From NCBI RefSeq assembly GCF_018139545.1, contig NZ_JAGSPJ010000003.1:372001-436000 (forward strand): 64,000 bases of DNA, in the 5' to 3' direction. Below the pieces are notes generated by a model. It had not been told where the DNA came from and did no database searches. It saw only the letters and a list, made by a program, of their open reading frames with translations. A program made the translations under genes and the position numbers. The stretch comes from Affinundibacterium fentianense (lineage in GTDB: Bacteria > Pseudomonadota > Gammaproteobacteria > Burkholderiales > Burkholderiaceae_D). Below, one piece after another: positions 18,056-26,237 of the stretch; the first letter of the stretch is position 1; each line of letters opens with the position of its first letter.

Positions 18056-19603
18056 ATGAACAACAATCAGCAACCCGCGCACACCTTGCGCCTGATCTTA
18101 GGCGATCAGTTAAATTCACAACATAGTTGGTTTTCGCATCAGCAAGACGATGTGTTGTACGTGATGATGGAGGTGCGCCAAGAGACAGATTATGTGCTGC
18201 ATCATGCGCAAAAAATCATCGCGATCTTTGCTGGCATGCGCGAGTTTGCGCGCCGTTTGCAGTTGGCAGGACATCGTGTGCATTACTTGACTATAGATGA
18301 TCCAGACAATCTACATGCGATTACTGCCAATATTGAGAAACTGGCACAAATGGTGCAAGCGCAAGAATTTCAATATCAAGCACCTGATGAATATCGCTTA
18401 GATCAGCAATTACAAGTATTTGCGCAAACCACGGCCTTGCGTTGCTATATGTTTGATAGCGAACATTTTCTAACGCAAAGAGAAGAGGCGGGCAAGATTT
18501 TTGAAGGCCGCAAGAAATGGTTGATGGAACATTTCTATCGACAAATGCGCGTCAAATATCAAGTGCTGATGACGGGGCAAGATCCTATCGGTGGTGCTTG
18601 GAATTTTGATCACGATAATCGTAAAGCATGGCCAGGATTGCCGTGGGAGCCAGAAGATTTTCGGCCTCGCCACGATCACAGTACCTTGTGGGCGACGATA
18701 CAAAATGCAGGTGTGAAAAGTTTTGGTGAGCCGAACGCCAGCGAATTTGCATGGCCTTTACACCGCGACGAAGCCTTGACGCAATTGCAGGCTTTCGTGC
18801 GCTTGGCATTGCCGCATTTTGGTGATTTTCAAGATGCAATGAGTAGCAAGGCATGGCGTTTATTTCACTCGCTGTTGTCGTTCGCATTAAACGTCAAGAT
18901 GCTAAGCCCGCGCGAGGTGATTGCTGCGGTAGAAGCCGCGTACTCACGTGGCGAAGTATCGATTGCCGCTGCCGAGGGATACATTCGACAAATTCTCGGT
19001 TGGCGTGAATATGTGCGTGGCGTGTATTGGCATTTTATGCCCGATTATGCGCAAGAAAATGTGTTTGATCATCAAGCGGAATTGCCGACGTGGTTTTGGA
19101 CTGGCAAGACCAAGATGCGCTGTCTATCGCTTGCGATTGGACAATCTTTGCAACAAGCGCATGCACATCATATTCAACGCTTAATGGTGATTGGCAATTT
19201 TTCGCTGTTAGCTGGTTTGCATCCACAGCGTGTTCACGAATGGTATCTCGGTGTGTATATCGATGCGTTTGAATGGGTGGAACTGCCGAATACTTTGGGC
19301 ATGAGTCAATACGCTGATGGCGGTGTGTTAGCGACTAAGCCTTATGTGTCGAGCGCTGCTTATATTGATCGCATGAGCGATTATTGCAAGGGTTGTCAGT
19401 ACGATAAAAAGCAGCGCACCACCGAAAATGCTTGTCCGTTCAATGCGCTGTATTGGGACTTCTTTGCGCGGAATGAGGAAAAGTTATCCTCCAATCCTCG
19501 GATTGGTATGGTCTATCCACAATTAAGAAAGATGCAGCCTGACATTCGAATAGAGCTTGCACAAAGAGCGCAATTTTTACGCGCCAATCTAGATAAGTTG
19601 TGA
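18056..19603 (+). CDS. Iron-sulfur bacterial cryptochrome/photolyase (FeS-BCP, PhrB-type)
   Basis: This belongs to the FeS-BCP group, typified by Agrobacterium PhrB and Rhodobacter CryB. Members repair (6-4) photoproducts or act as light regulators and carry FAD, a lumazine antenna and a [4Fe-4S] cluster. The N-terminal LRLILGDQLN is diagnostic. Four cysteines at 356, 444, 447 and 460 (MRCLS, YCKGCQYD, ACPFN) have spacing 88-3-13, the same as the cluster ligands 350, 438, 441 and 454 of PhrB. The start at 18056 gives the usual N terminus; a longer frame from 18032 would overlap the DASH gene. The next gene starts seven bases later. Confidence 0.93.
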   Translation: MNNNQQPAHTLRLILGDQLNSQHSWFSHQQDDVLYVMMEVRQETDYVLHHAQKIIAIFAGMREFARRLQLAGHRVHYLTIDDPDNLHAITANIEKLAQMVQAQEFQYQAPDEYRLDQQLQVFAQTTALRCYMFDSEHFLTQREEAGKIFEGRKKWLMEHFYRQMRVKYQVLMTGQDPIGGAWNFDHDNRKAWPGLPWEPEDFRPRHDHSTLWATIQNAGVKSFGEPNASEFAWPLHRDEALTQLQAFVRLALPHFGDFQDAMSSKAWRLFHSLLSFALNVKMLSPREVIAAVEAAYSRGEVSIAAAEGYIRQILGWREYVRGVYWHFMPDYAQENVFDHQAELPTWFWTGKTKMRCLSLAIGQSLQQAHAHHIQRLMVIGNFSLLAGLHPQRVHEWYLGVYIDAFEWVELPNTLGMSQYADGGVLATKPYVSSAAYIDRMSDYCKGCQYDKKQRTTENACPFNALYWDFFARNEEKLSSNPRIGMVYPQLRKMQPDIRIELAQRAQFLRANLDKL

Positions 19604-19610
19604 GTCACGT

Positions 19611-19874
19611 ATGAAAGTGTCGGGGAAGCAAGGGACTTCAAAGCCAAGTCAATCAAATCGAGTCCATCCAAAGAAACTTCTTTTGAGTAAATGGACAGCA
19701 GTAGAGATTCATGCAAAGCAGAAGCATTTTTTTGTGTGCCGAGTGATACAGCCAGAGGATGTCAGTGAACCGATTACGGAGGTTGAAATTGAAGCGGTTT
19801 ATTCAGGCTTTAAAAAGGTAATTTTATGGCGTGAATTGCAGGATATCTCGCTTTGGAAACAAGGTTGGAATTGA
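19611..19874 (+). CDS. TIGR02450 family small Trp-rich protein
   Basis: This is an 87-residue protein. The core from residue 24 onward (LSKWTAVEIHAKQKHFFVCR, then VEIEAVYSGFKKVILWRELQ and WKQGWN) fits TIGR02450, a Trp-containing family of unknown function often located beside photolyase genes. The N-terminal 23 residues are basic and low in complexity. It begins seven bases after the FeS photolyase stop and is likely the last gene of the merR-DUF2256-DASH-FeS run. Confidence 0.78.
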   Translation: MKVSGKQGTSKPSQSNRVHPKKLLLSKWTAVEIHAKQKHFFVCRVIQPEDVSEPITEVEIEAVYSGFKKVILWRELQDISLWKQGWN

Positions 19875-19968
19875 AAACGTCATTGATCAACTGAAGTGAA
19901 GAGCATGTGAGGTGATATTTTTATGCCTACAAAATTGTGGACAGTTCGATCAATGTGTATAAAACAGT

Positions 19969-19990
19969 TTAGTTTAAATCAGTTCAATAT
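19969..19990 (+). promoter_or_regulatory. Possible second LitR-type operator before SDR gene
   Basis: CAGTTCAATAT at 19980-19990 matches the first 11-mer in front of the MerR gene (CGGTTCAATAT) at 10 of 11 positions. The preceding 11 bases, TTAGTTTAAAT, are a weaker copy in register. It lies 18 bases before the SDR start. Regulation by the LitR-like protein is inferred. Confidence 0.25.
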
Positions 19991-20007
19991 TGGAGTAGGT
20001 GCAGCTC

Positions 20008-20709
20008 ATGGATTTATTATCTTTCCCGGACGATTTCCGCGTTTGTGTTATCGGAGCTAGCGGCGCAATTGGCAATGCTTTCGTCGAAGCATTCCAACAA
20101 AATCCTCGCTGTGCAAAGATTGTTGCCTTACATAGAAATTCCGTCCCAGCAATTGAACTGTGTGATGAACGCAGTATCGAACTAGCCGCAGAACAAATTC
20201 AATCGCTAGGTCCTTTTCATCTGATCATTCATGCAGCAGGGATGCTGCATCAGTCGGATAGGATGCCCGAAAAGAAATTAGGGGACATTAATATGGAGCA
20301 ACTGCACAAGACCTTCATGGTGAATACATTTGGACCGGCGATCGTCATACGTCATTTTTCTAAAATGCTGGACCGGGAGCGAGGAGTATTTGCGTTGATG
20401 TCTGCGAAGGTTGGGAGTATTGAAGATAATCGCTTAGGTGGATGGTATAGTTATCGTGCTTCCAAAGCGGCTTTGAATATGCTCATCAAGACTGCTGCAA
20501 TAGAAATTCAACGCAAGCAGGGGAATGCGGTAATGGTTGCCATGCATCCGGGGACTGTTTGTTCAGCACTTTCGCAACCCTTTCGGGGCGCTGAAATCGG
20601 ACGACCAGCGAGACAAGCGGTAACAGAAATGTTGGGGGTGATCGATCGCCTAAAGAATCAAGATAGTGGCTGTTTTTTTAGTTATGATGGCCAACAATTA
20701 CCATGGTGA
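20008..20709 (+). CDS. Short-chain dehydrogenase/reductase (SDR)
   Basis: This is a NAD(P)-dependent oxidoreductase of the SDR family. Nucleotide-binding GASGAIG is at residues 16-22, the IHAAGML segment stands for the NAG motif, and YRASK gives the catalytic Tyr and Lys (SYRASKAALNM). At about 233 residues it is normal for a classical SDR. ATG 20008 is preferred because GTAGG lies eight bases before it; an in-frame GTG exists at 19999. SDRs of this type recur in light-induced photolyase clusters, but the substrate is unknown. It is separated from the TIGR02450 gene by 133 bases with its own likely promoter. Confidence 0.85.
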   Translation: MDLLSFPDDFRVCVIGASGAIGNAFVEAFQQNPRCAKIVALHRNSVPAIELCDERSIELAAEQIQSLGPFHLIIHAAGMLHQSDRMPEKKLGDINMEQLHKTFMVNTFGPAIVIRHFSKMLDRERGVFALMSAKVGSIEDNRLGGWYSYRASKAALNMLIKTAAIEIQRKQGNAVMVAMHPGTVCSALSQPFRGAEIGRPARQAVTEMLGVIDRLKNQDSGCFFSYDGQQLPW

Positions 20710-20764
20710 GCTAGTAAGAATTTGAAAAAATGTTTTGAAATTTTAAAGAGAATAAAGGTTGGAC

Positions 20765-21649
20765 ATGACCGTCGACTCAGAGCATGGTGCGCCGCGTAAG
20801 AGTTTCTTATTAGGCATAGGCGCGCAAAAGGCTGGCACTTCTTGGCTGCATCGGTACTTGAACAGTCATCCGCAAGTAAATATGGGATTCGTGAAGGAAT
20901 ATCATATTTTTGACGCGTTGACGATTGATGAAGCTTACTTGAAAGAGCGATATTTGGTCGCTCGCTTGCGTCAAGGTGAACAAGTCAGTGCGACACCGAT
21001 CGATAAAACGATTGCATTGTTCTTGACCAATACGCAGCATTATTTTGATTACTTTAGTCATCTCCTCAACTCAAATAAAACTTGTTTGCTAACTGGCGAC
21101 ATTACACCTTCGTATTCAGGATTGTCTGCTTCGACGATGGCGAAGATTCGCGCTGAGATATTAGCGAGAGGCTTAGATATGAAGGTCGTTTTCATCATGC
21201 GTGATCCCGTCGAACGTTGTATTTCTGCGATGCGGATGGGGTTGCGGAATCGAGGCCTACATCCAAGTCTCGAGCAGGAAGAACACGCTTTACGAAATTT
21301 GTACGCAAGTCGTCCCTATCTTATGCGTACAAATTATCATGCGACGATCGCTAACTTGGAAGAAGTCTTCCCGCCAAACGAGATCCACTATGCGTTCTAT
21401 GAACATTTATTTAATGACCAAAGTATGCAAAAGTTGACGCAATTTTTAGGCATCAACGACGAACCCGCCGATTTCGAAAAGACATTCAATGTATCAAGAA
21501 CCAGCAATCAAATAGGTACCCATCTCCAACGCGAGGTTGCGCTACACTATACGGACGTCTACCACTCTCTTGCTTCGCGTTTTGGCGAACAAAACTTACC
21601 GATGAATTGGCAGCGGCAGATGTCGACGCTTAGAACAGGCGTGGATTAG
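20765..21649 (+). CDS. Sulfotransferase family protein
   Basis: The protein is predicted to transfer sulfate from PAPS to an unknown acceptor. The 5'-phosphosulfate-binding loop GIGAQKAGTSWLHRYL lies near residue 17 and the 3'-phosphate-binding region FIMRDPVERCISAMRMG near residue 140. It is 294 residues from ATG 20765; a TTG at 20759 is in frame but less likely. No genes for PAPS synthesis are visible in the window. The end overlaps the convergent nitrilase gene by four bases. Confidence 0.83.
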   Translation: MTVDSEHGAPRKSFLLGIGAQKAGTSWLHRYLNSHPQVNMGFVKEYHIFDALTIDEAYLKERYLVARLRQGEQVSATPIDKTIALFLTNTQHYFDYFSHLLNSNKTCLLTGDITPSYSGLSASTMAKIRAEILARGLDMKVVFIMRDPVERCISAMRMGLRNRGLHPSLEQEEHALRNLYASRPYLMRTNYHATIANLEEVFPPNEIHYAFYEHLFNDQSMQKLTQFLGINDEPADFEKTFNVSRTSNQIGTHLQREVALHYTDVYHSLASRFGEQNLPMNWQRQMSTLRTGVD

Positions 21650-22608
21650 TCTTCAAAATTTGCTAACTGTTGACGCTGGCGATTCACCACCAAACGTGTG
21701 ACATCCGGCCGAGAATAATGTCCAGCGACATCAAAATTCTGCCGCTCGCGTCGTACTTGATTTCTATCCAAAGTCGCAATCAATAAACACTCTTGATCAA
21801 TCACGGGTTCGACAACCCAGCTACCATCCGGCGCAGCAATACACGAACCACCATTCGCCAAGATCTCAGGGCAACGCGCCAAAATCAGATCCAGATGCGG
21901 AGTATCCGCCGGAAAATCCTGCTTGCGCATCAAGCCAGATACGGCAATGCTAAAACTACGGCCTTCCTTCGCAATAAAGCGCGTCAAGTCTTCGGTATTG
22001 CGCAAATTGCCAGGCCAAATCCCCACATGCAAATCTTCCCCTTGTGCATACAAAGCGGCACGCGATAGAGGCATCCAGTTTTCCCAACAATTCAAACCAC
22101 CTATAGTAAAACCATCTAGCGCATGGGTACGCAAACCATGTCCATCACCCGCCGCCCACGTCAGACGCTCTTCGTAAGTCGGCATCAATTTTCTATGCAC
22201 CGAACCAATCACACCATCAGCGCCGATATACACGCAAGAGCAATACACGCTGTAACCTGTGCGATCTTTCGGACGCTCCAAACAACCGAGCATGATCGCG
22301 ATCTGATACTGTTTCGCCGCAGCACAAAATGCATCAAGATCACCCGCCTCAATATCCACACCTTGCTGCACATAATGCGCATGCAAATCCTTTTGCACCT
22401 CATCATTAAAACGCGCACCATCGGTCAGATCTAACCAAAACGGATAACCGGGTAATAAAGTCTCACCAAAACAAACCAAGCGCGCCCCTTGCTGCGCGGC
22501 TTGCTGCACGTAATCAAGCATCTTCGCGGTGGTGGCGATGCGATTCAACCAAACGGGGGCGATTTGGGCTAGGGCGACGGTGATTTTGTCTTGGTGATTG
22601 GTGATCAT
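21646..22608 (-). CDS. Nitrilase / carbon-nitrogen hydrolase
   Basis: This is a carbon-nitrogen hydrolase of the nitrilase branch, predicted to convert a nitrile to acid and ammonia. The catalytic triad is visible as Glu in GETLLPGYPFW, Lys in HRKLMPTYEERLTW and Cys in GGLNCWENWMPL. The HYSRPDVTRL near the C terminus is typical of true nitrilases. Start at 22608 (MITNHQDKITVALAQ) gives 320 residues; a longer frame to 22716 adds an atypical hydrophobic leader. The substrate is unknown, and the gene is convergent with the sulfotransferase. Confidence 0.9.
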   Translation of the reverse strand: MITNHQDKITVALAQIAPVWLNRIATTAKMLDYVQQAAQQGARLVCFGETLLPGYPFWLDLTDGARFNDEVQKDLHAHYVQQGVDIEAGDLDAFCAAAKQYQIAIMLGCLERPKDRTGYSVYCSCVYIGADGVIGSVHRKLMPTYEERLTWAAGDGHGLRTHALDGFTIGGLNCWENWMPLSRAALYAQGEDLHVGIWPGNLRNTEDLTRFIAKEGRSFSIAVSGLMRKQDFPADTPHLDLILARCPEILANGGSCIAAPDGSWVVEPVIDQECLLIATLDRNQVRRERQNFDVAGHYSRPDVTRLVVNRQRQQLANFED

Positions 22609-22669
22609 GAGAATGTTTGTGAGATAGCGTGGAAGGAGAATGTTGAATAGTGAAAATCTAAGTTTTAAT

Positions 22670-22963
22670 TTAATCTTGATAGCCAGCTTCGCGGTGATGT
22701 CGAATTGCCAGAACAAGAATCACATCATCGATTTCTTCAAAACTGTATAGCCCAACATAGCCAGTATTGCCGCGTGAAATAACTAACTCGCGTAATTCAT
22801 TTTTGACAGGGCGACCAATCAGCGGATGATGTTCAAGTAGCGAAATAGCTTCTTGAATTAAATCGACGGTTTGTAAAGCGACGTTCGGATCATCGTCGAA
22901 TAAAAAATCGACAAGTCGTTCGAGATCATCAAGCGCCCGTTGTGAGTAAATTATACGCGCCAT
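22670..22963 (-). CDS. RelE/ParE superfamily toxin
   Basis: This 97-residue protein matches the RelE/ParE toxin fold: RIIYSQRALDDLERLVDFLF at the start, then HHPLIGRPV, RELVISRGNTGYVGLYSFEE and VILVLAIRHHREAGY at the end. ParE toxins inhibit gyrase and RelE toxins cleave mRNA; the sequence alone does not decide which. Its start overlaps the end of the upstream antitoxin gene by 13 bases, the standard antitoxin-toxin order. Confidence 0.87.
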   Translation of the reverse strand: MARIIYSQRALDDLERLVDFLFDDDPNVALQTVDLIQEAISLLEHHPLIGRPVKNELRELVISRGNTGYVGLYSFEEIDDVILVLAIRHHREAGYQD

Positions 22964-23265
22964 GGTCTGGCAGTGAGTTTTGTAGGTGCGACAGTTTTTT
23001 TCTCACTCGCTGCGTCCATTTTTGCCCTAATGCGGTCACGCAAGTGCTGATGCACCTCATCCGCCGCATAGCCCAATCCTGACTTCAAAGTTGCTGCACG
23101 TGCGGCCTCTGCATCATTGATCAATGCAGCTTGTTTTTCTGCCGCGAGCGTCGCTTTACGAATCGCTTCCACCATAAAGGCATGTGGCGTGACACCCAAA
23201 TCCATCGCAGCAGCACTCGCTTTCTGCTTGAGTTCGTCGGGTAGTTTGAGTGATGTCGTGGACAT
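22951..23265 (-). CDS. Ribbon-helix-helix antitoxin (ParD/CopG-like)
   Basis: This is the cognate antitoxin of the downstream ParE/RelE-like gene. The N-terminal 45 residues (TSLKLPDELKQKASAAAMDL, then VTPHAFMVEAIRKAT) fit a ribbon-helix-helix DNA-binding domain, and the remainder is charged and probably binds the toxin. At 104 residues it is slightly long for ParD. Autoregulation through sites upstream of its start is expected for the family. Confidence 0.8.
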   Translation of the reverse strand: MSTTSLKLPDELKQKASAAAMDLGVTPHAFMVEAIRKATLAAEKQAALINDAEAARAATLKSGLGYAADEVHQHLRDRIRAKMDAASEKKTVAPTKLTARPWRV

Positions 23266-23295
23266 AGCAAGCCTCGGTGCTTTGAAAAATAGTAG

Positions 23296-23313
23296 GTAAC
23301 ACTAAAGTAGCAC
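23296..23313 (-). promoter_or_regulatory. Candidate autoregulatory repeats of the toxin-antitoxin operon
   Basis: On the plus strand GTAACAC (23296-23302) and GTAGCAC (23307-23313) are direct repeats with an 11-bp period, 31-48 bases upstream of the antitoxin start. Ribbon-helix-helix antitoxins bind such short repeats. The function is inferred from position only. Confidence 0.3.
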
Positions 23314-23663
23314 CTTTTGTTTTTCTGTGCAATATAAAAGGCTGCTAGTGGGTATTGTTTTTTTAAAATTATTAGATGTTGGTATATAGTCGCGTCTAAC
23401 TCAGCTCGATCATGATGACATCGCCAATTTTTGCGGCCGTTAATTTGCAGCTCGAGTACATGTACTAATGAACTAGATCAAATAATTGAAGATTTTACGT
23501 TGAACTGTGAAGTGATAATTTTGTCGATTTAGATATACTAATCGCTCGTTTATTACAAGCAAATCAAGTTTGATTTCATGCTCATTTAAAGAAGTCTTGA
23601 AAACTGTTTTTTCTCGATAAGTTAATATCTATTTTTCTTAAATTAAGGTCAGGTATTTGTAAA
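23314..23663. other. A/T-rich intergenic region
   Basis: This stretch is strongly A/T-rich and lies between the antitoxin promoter and the start of an unknown exported protein. I see no convincing gene, RNA or repeat in it. Confidence 0.6.
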
Positions 23664-24233
23664 ATGCATGCACAAAAATGGCCCCAAATTCGAATCGCTT
23701 GCGTTTGGCTTATCTTTCCAATACTCGTATTTTTATTGATATGCACCACATGTGGATCTACATCACAAAAAGAAGATGACCCGGTTGATTACATTTCATT
23801 CTCAAATATGACAATGAGTTTTGAGAATATCGATTGGTTGATGCCCGATGGAACTTTGTATCACCAACGAGCGAATTATATTGGACCCAGCAAAAAATTA
23901 GGCTTAGTTACATCATGTAAGCTCGGCGAAAATGTGAGGCAAAAAATTATTAAGCTCATTAACAATTCCAGCTTAATTGATGCAAAGTCTGATGAGCAAT
24001 ATCAGAACCAACCAGATCTAGCTGCCTATTACCTATTTATGCATAGAAAATCAGGAAAATCAAAGGGAAGATATATATATGCCTCGACAGAAAATATACC
24101 CTTTAATTTATTGATGGATGAAATAAACAAAATTTCGTGCGATCAAAACATAGTCTTAAAGGGCGAGATTCCACTCCACTGGAAACCAAAATTATTTCCC
24201 GCCTATAAAGTTTATGCTGAGGAAAATTCATAA
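23664..24233 (+). CDS. Unknown protein with N-terminal membrane anchor or signal
   Basis: I do not recognise this 189-residue protein. A hydrophobic segment at residues 10-30 (IACVWLIFPILVFLLICTTC) points to export or membrane anchoring; the Cys at its end could be lipidated, but the positions before it do not fit a good lipobox. The remainder is hydrophilic, Lys-rich and without a motif I know. The ribosome binding site is weak and codon use is A/T-rich compared with neighbours, which fits an acquired or fast-evolving gene. Confidence 0.6.
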   Translation: MHAQKWPQIRIACVWLIFPILVFLLICTTCGSTSQKEDDPVDYISFSNMTMSFENIDWLMPDGTLYHQRANYIGPSKKLGLVTSCKLGENVRQKIIKLINNSSLIDAKSDEQYQNQPDLAAYYLFMHRKSGKSKGRYIYASTENIPFNLLMDEINKISCDQNIVLKGEIPLHWKPKLFPAYKVYAEENS

Positions 24234-24337
24234 AATCCTGAGCCCATCTGCCAGTTTAAAAGAACGCCCCAATAGTGTGAAGCGCCGCACGATTAGCGTT
24301 CTATTCAACTAAAAATTCTATAAGTACTCTTCTCTCT

Positions 24338-24688
24338 GTGTTGAGTTCTATGGCGTTGTTGGGATGTACAGAGCAAGCAACTACCAATACTCCTATTTCG
24401 TCTAATGCTATGTCCGATCCTATTAACGACTTGCTGAGACCTAACGATCCACGTTTGTCCGTCGAAGAGCGATTTATTGTTGGGAGCGTGTATACCTACC
24501 TTGAGAAGGATGTACAGAAGTTGATCGACGCACGCGACAGAGTTCAGCAGACGAGGGGAGGCTTTGAAGTATTTGCCGTTCTTATTCGTGGCTACTCAAA
24601 TGGGCACCCTGTAACTTCACCCGGCGATCACCTTACAGTGATTTTGGATTCAGATGGCAATGTAGTTCGTTACATACCAGGAGAGTGA
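24338..24688 (+). CDS. Unknown small lipoprotein with uncertain or lost start
   Basis: I do not recognise the family. The frame contains a good lipobox (ALLGC) and a mature part of about 105 residues ending VILDSDGNVVRYIPGE. The only usable start is GTG 24338 (or TTG 24341), which would leave just nine residues before the lipid Cys and no basic n-region. In the same frame the DNA upstream continues as KNSISTLLSVLSSMALLGC, a normal signal peptide, but has no ATG, GTG or TTG back to the stop at 24278. An ATA at 24320 sits where a start would be expected. The gene may be silent, or may use a rare start. Confidence 0.5.
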   Translation: MLSSMALLGCTEQATTNTPISSNAMSDPINDLLRPNDPRLSVEERFIVGSVYTYLEKDVQKLIDARDRVQQTRGGFEVFAVLIRGYSNGHPVTSPGDHLTVILDSDGNVVRYIPGE

Positions 24689-24821
24689 GACGATGATCGA
24701 ATTTAACATTGCATTCAAGAAGGAAGCTATGAAATTGTTTTGATTTTGAATTCATTGATCATTCGATCAAAACTAAGGTGATGACGAGTTTTTGATTTGA
24801 TGACGTGTTGTGAGGAAGGGG

Positions 24822-25232
24822 CTACTCTAGACCAATCAAAATTTCTTTGATGACGTTCTCTTTACCTCTAAAACATTCACCAGTATGAATACAAGTGAAG
24901 TTCTGCTTCTCAAAAAAGACGAGGCGTACGTGATCAACGCCGGTCGCTACTAAAGCGCCTTTTGCATCGGTCTCGATTTCGGCGATTTCTTTAGCGTTGA
25001 TAATTTCGTAGAACTGAAGTTCTGGGTAGTGTCCAGCTCGAATCTAGAAGGCTTTCCCAGAGTGGGTTTTGTCGACTTCACTTCTTTGCTCGAAGCGACC
25101 GTATTTGTTACTGATATTGCTTGCGATCGCATTGGCTTTTGTTAGGTCGTCAGCGCTTGGCACGTTGAAGTCACAAGCGCATATTGAACACAGCGCAAGC
25201 AGTACTAGCGTTGAGAGTAAAGTGCGACGCAT
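24822..25232 (-). pseudogene. Small lipoprotein gene interrupted by an in-frame amber codon
   Basis: The frame begins MRRTLLSTLVLLALCSICAC, a lipoprotein signal, continues to HSGKAF, meets TAG at 25044-25046, and then stays open in the same frame for 73 more codons (starting IRAGHYPELQFYEI, ending KEILIGLE) to a TAG at 24822-24824. Without the amber the product would be about 136 residues. The downstream part reads as ordinary protein with Cys in FTCIHTGECFRG. I do not recognise the family. It follows panB by 23 bases on the same strand. An alternative is that only the 62-residue N-terminal fragment is made. Confidence 0.6.
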
Positions 25233-25255
25233 TATTTTTGCATCCAATTTAGGTT

Positions 25256-26068
25256 TTAAAAACAATGCTCAGGCGCAGGAAAACTCTTATCCTTCACCGC
25301 CGCCACATACGCCTTAATTGCTGCATCAATATTGGTTTGGCCTTCCATAAAATTCTTCACAAAACGCGCTTTGCGACCTGGGAATACGCCGAGTAAATCG
25401 TGCATGACTAAAACTTGGCCTGAGCAATCGGGGCCTGCGCCTATGCCTATGGTGGGGATGTGCAGGAGATCGGTGACTTCTTTTGCCAGACCTGCGGGGA
25501 TAGCTTCTAAGACTAATAAGCTCGCTCCGGCTTCTTGTAATAATTGCGCTTCGGCTTTGAGTAGATCTGCTGCTGCCGTGGTTTTGCCTTGGACTTTGTA
25601 GCCGCCTAGTTGGTGTACCGATTGTGGCGTTAAGCCTAGGTGGGCGCAGACAGGGATGGCGCGTTCGGTCAGGAATTTGATGATGGGGGCGATCCATGTG
25701 CCGCCTTCGACTTTGACCATTTGTGCGCCAGCTTGTATGAGCTGCACGGCATTATTAAATGCCGATTCGGGCGTGGCGTAGGTGCCGAATGGCATGTCGG
25801 CGATGATGAAGGCTTTGTCGTTGCCGCGCGCGACGGCGGCGGTGTGGTATGCGACGTCGTTGTTGGTGACGGGTAGGGTGGAGCTATGGCCTTGGCACAC
25901 CATGCCAAGTGAATCACCGATCAATAAAATCTCTACCCCGCATCGATCCATCATCGCAGCAAAGCTGGCGTCGTAGCAGGTCAACATAGTGATTTTTTCG
26001 CCTTGCTCGCGCAGGGTGTTAAGTGTCGTGATGGTGACCGCTTTGCGGTCTTGTAAGTATTCAGCCAC
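25256..26068 (-). CDS. panB: 3-methyl-2-oxobutanoate hydroxymethyltransferase
   Basis: PanB makes ketopantoate from alpha-ketoisovalerate and methylene-tetrahydrofolate, the first step of pantothenate synthesis. The 270-residue protein shows the family stretches [47 protein letters not shown] and [15 protein letters not shown], with the metal-binding Asp in GDSLG. Length and start are normal. No panC is visible in the window. A palindrome-rich intergenic region separates it from the upstream DUF486 and folK genes. Confidence 0.96.
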   Translation of the reverse strand: MAEYLQDRKAVTITTLNTLREQGEKITMLTCYDASFAAMMDRCGVEILLIGDSLGMVCQGHSSTLPVTNNDVAYHTAAVARGNDKAFIIADMPFGTYATPESAFNNAVQLIQAGAQMVKVEGGTWIAPIIKFLTERAIPVCAHLGLTPQSVHQLGGYKVQGKTTAAADLLKAEAQLLQEAGASLLVLEAIPAGLAKEVTDLLHIPTIGIGAGPDCSGQVLVMHDLLGVFPGRKARFVKNFMEGQTNIDAAIKAYVAAVKDKSFPAPEHCF

Positions 26069-26148
26069 GATGTTTCCTTTGGTTTGTGAAGTTCACATGT
26101 TACTTATGAAGCGACATGATTTCGCTAATTTTGGCTAATTCAGGAAGC

Positions 26149-26237
26149 TTGAAAAATTGTCCTAGCTAGGCGTAGCTTCACAAACAGTACCTTGAGTACG
26201 GCAAGAAGCTACAACAGCGCTGGGGCAGTTTTTTCAA
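26149..26237. repeat. Imperfect palindromic repeat A
   Basis: The left arm (26149-26179, starting TTGAAAAATTGTCCTAGC) and right arm (26205-26237, ending GGGGCAGTTTTTTCAA) are inverted copies, with both ends of the arms well matched and a few mismatches between. The centre contains GTACCTTGAGTAC. It is non-coding and directly abuts a larger palindrome. Confidence 0.6.
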
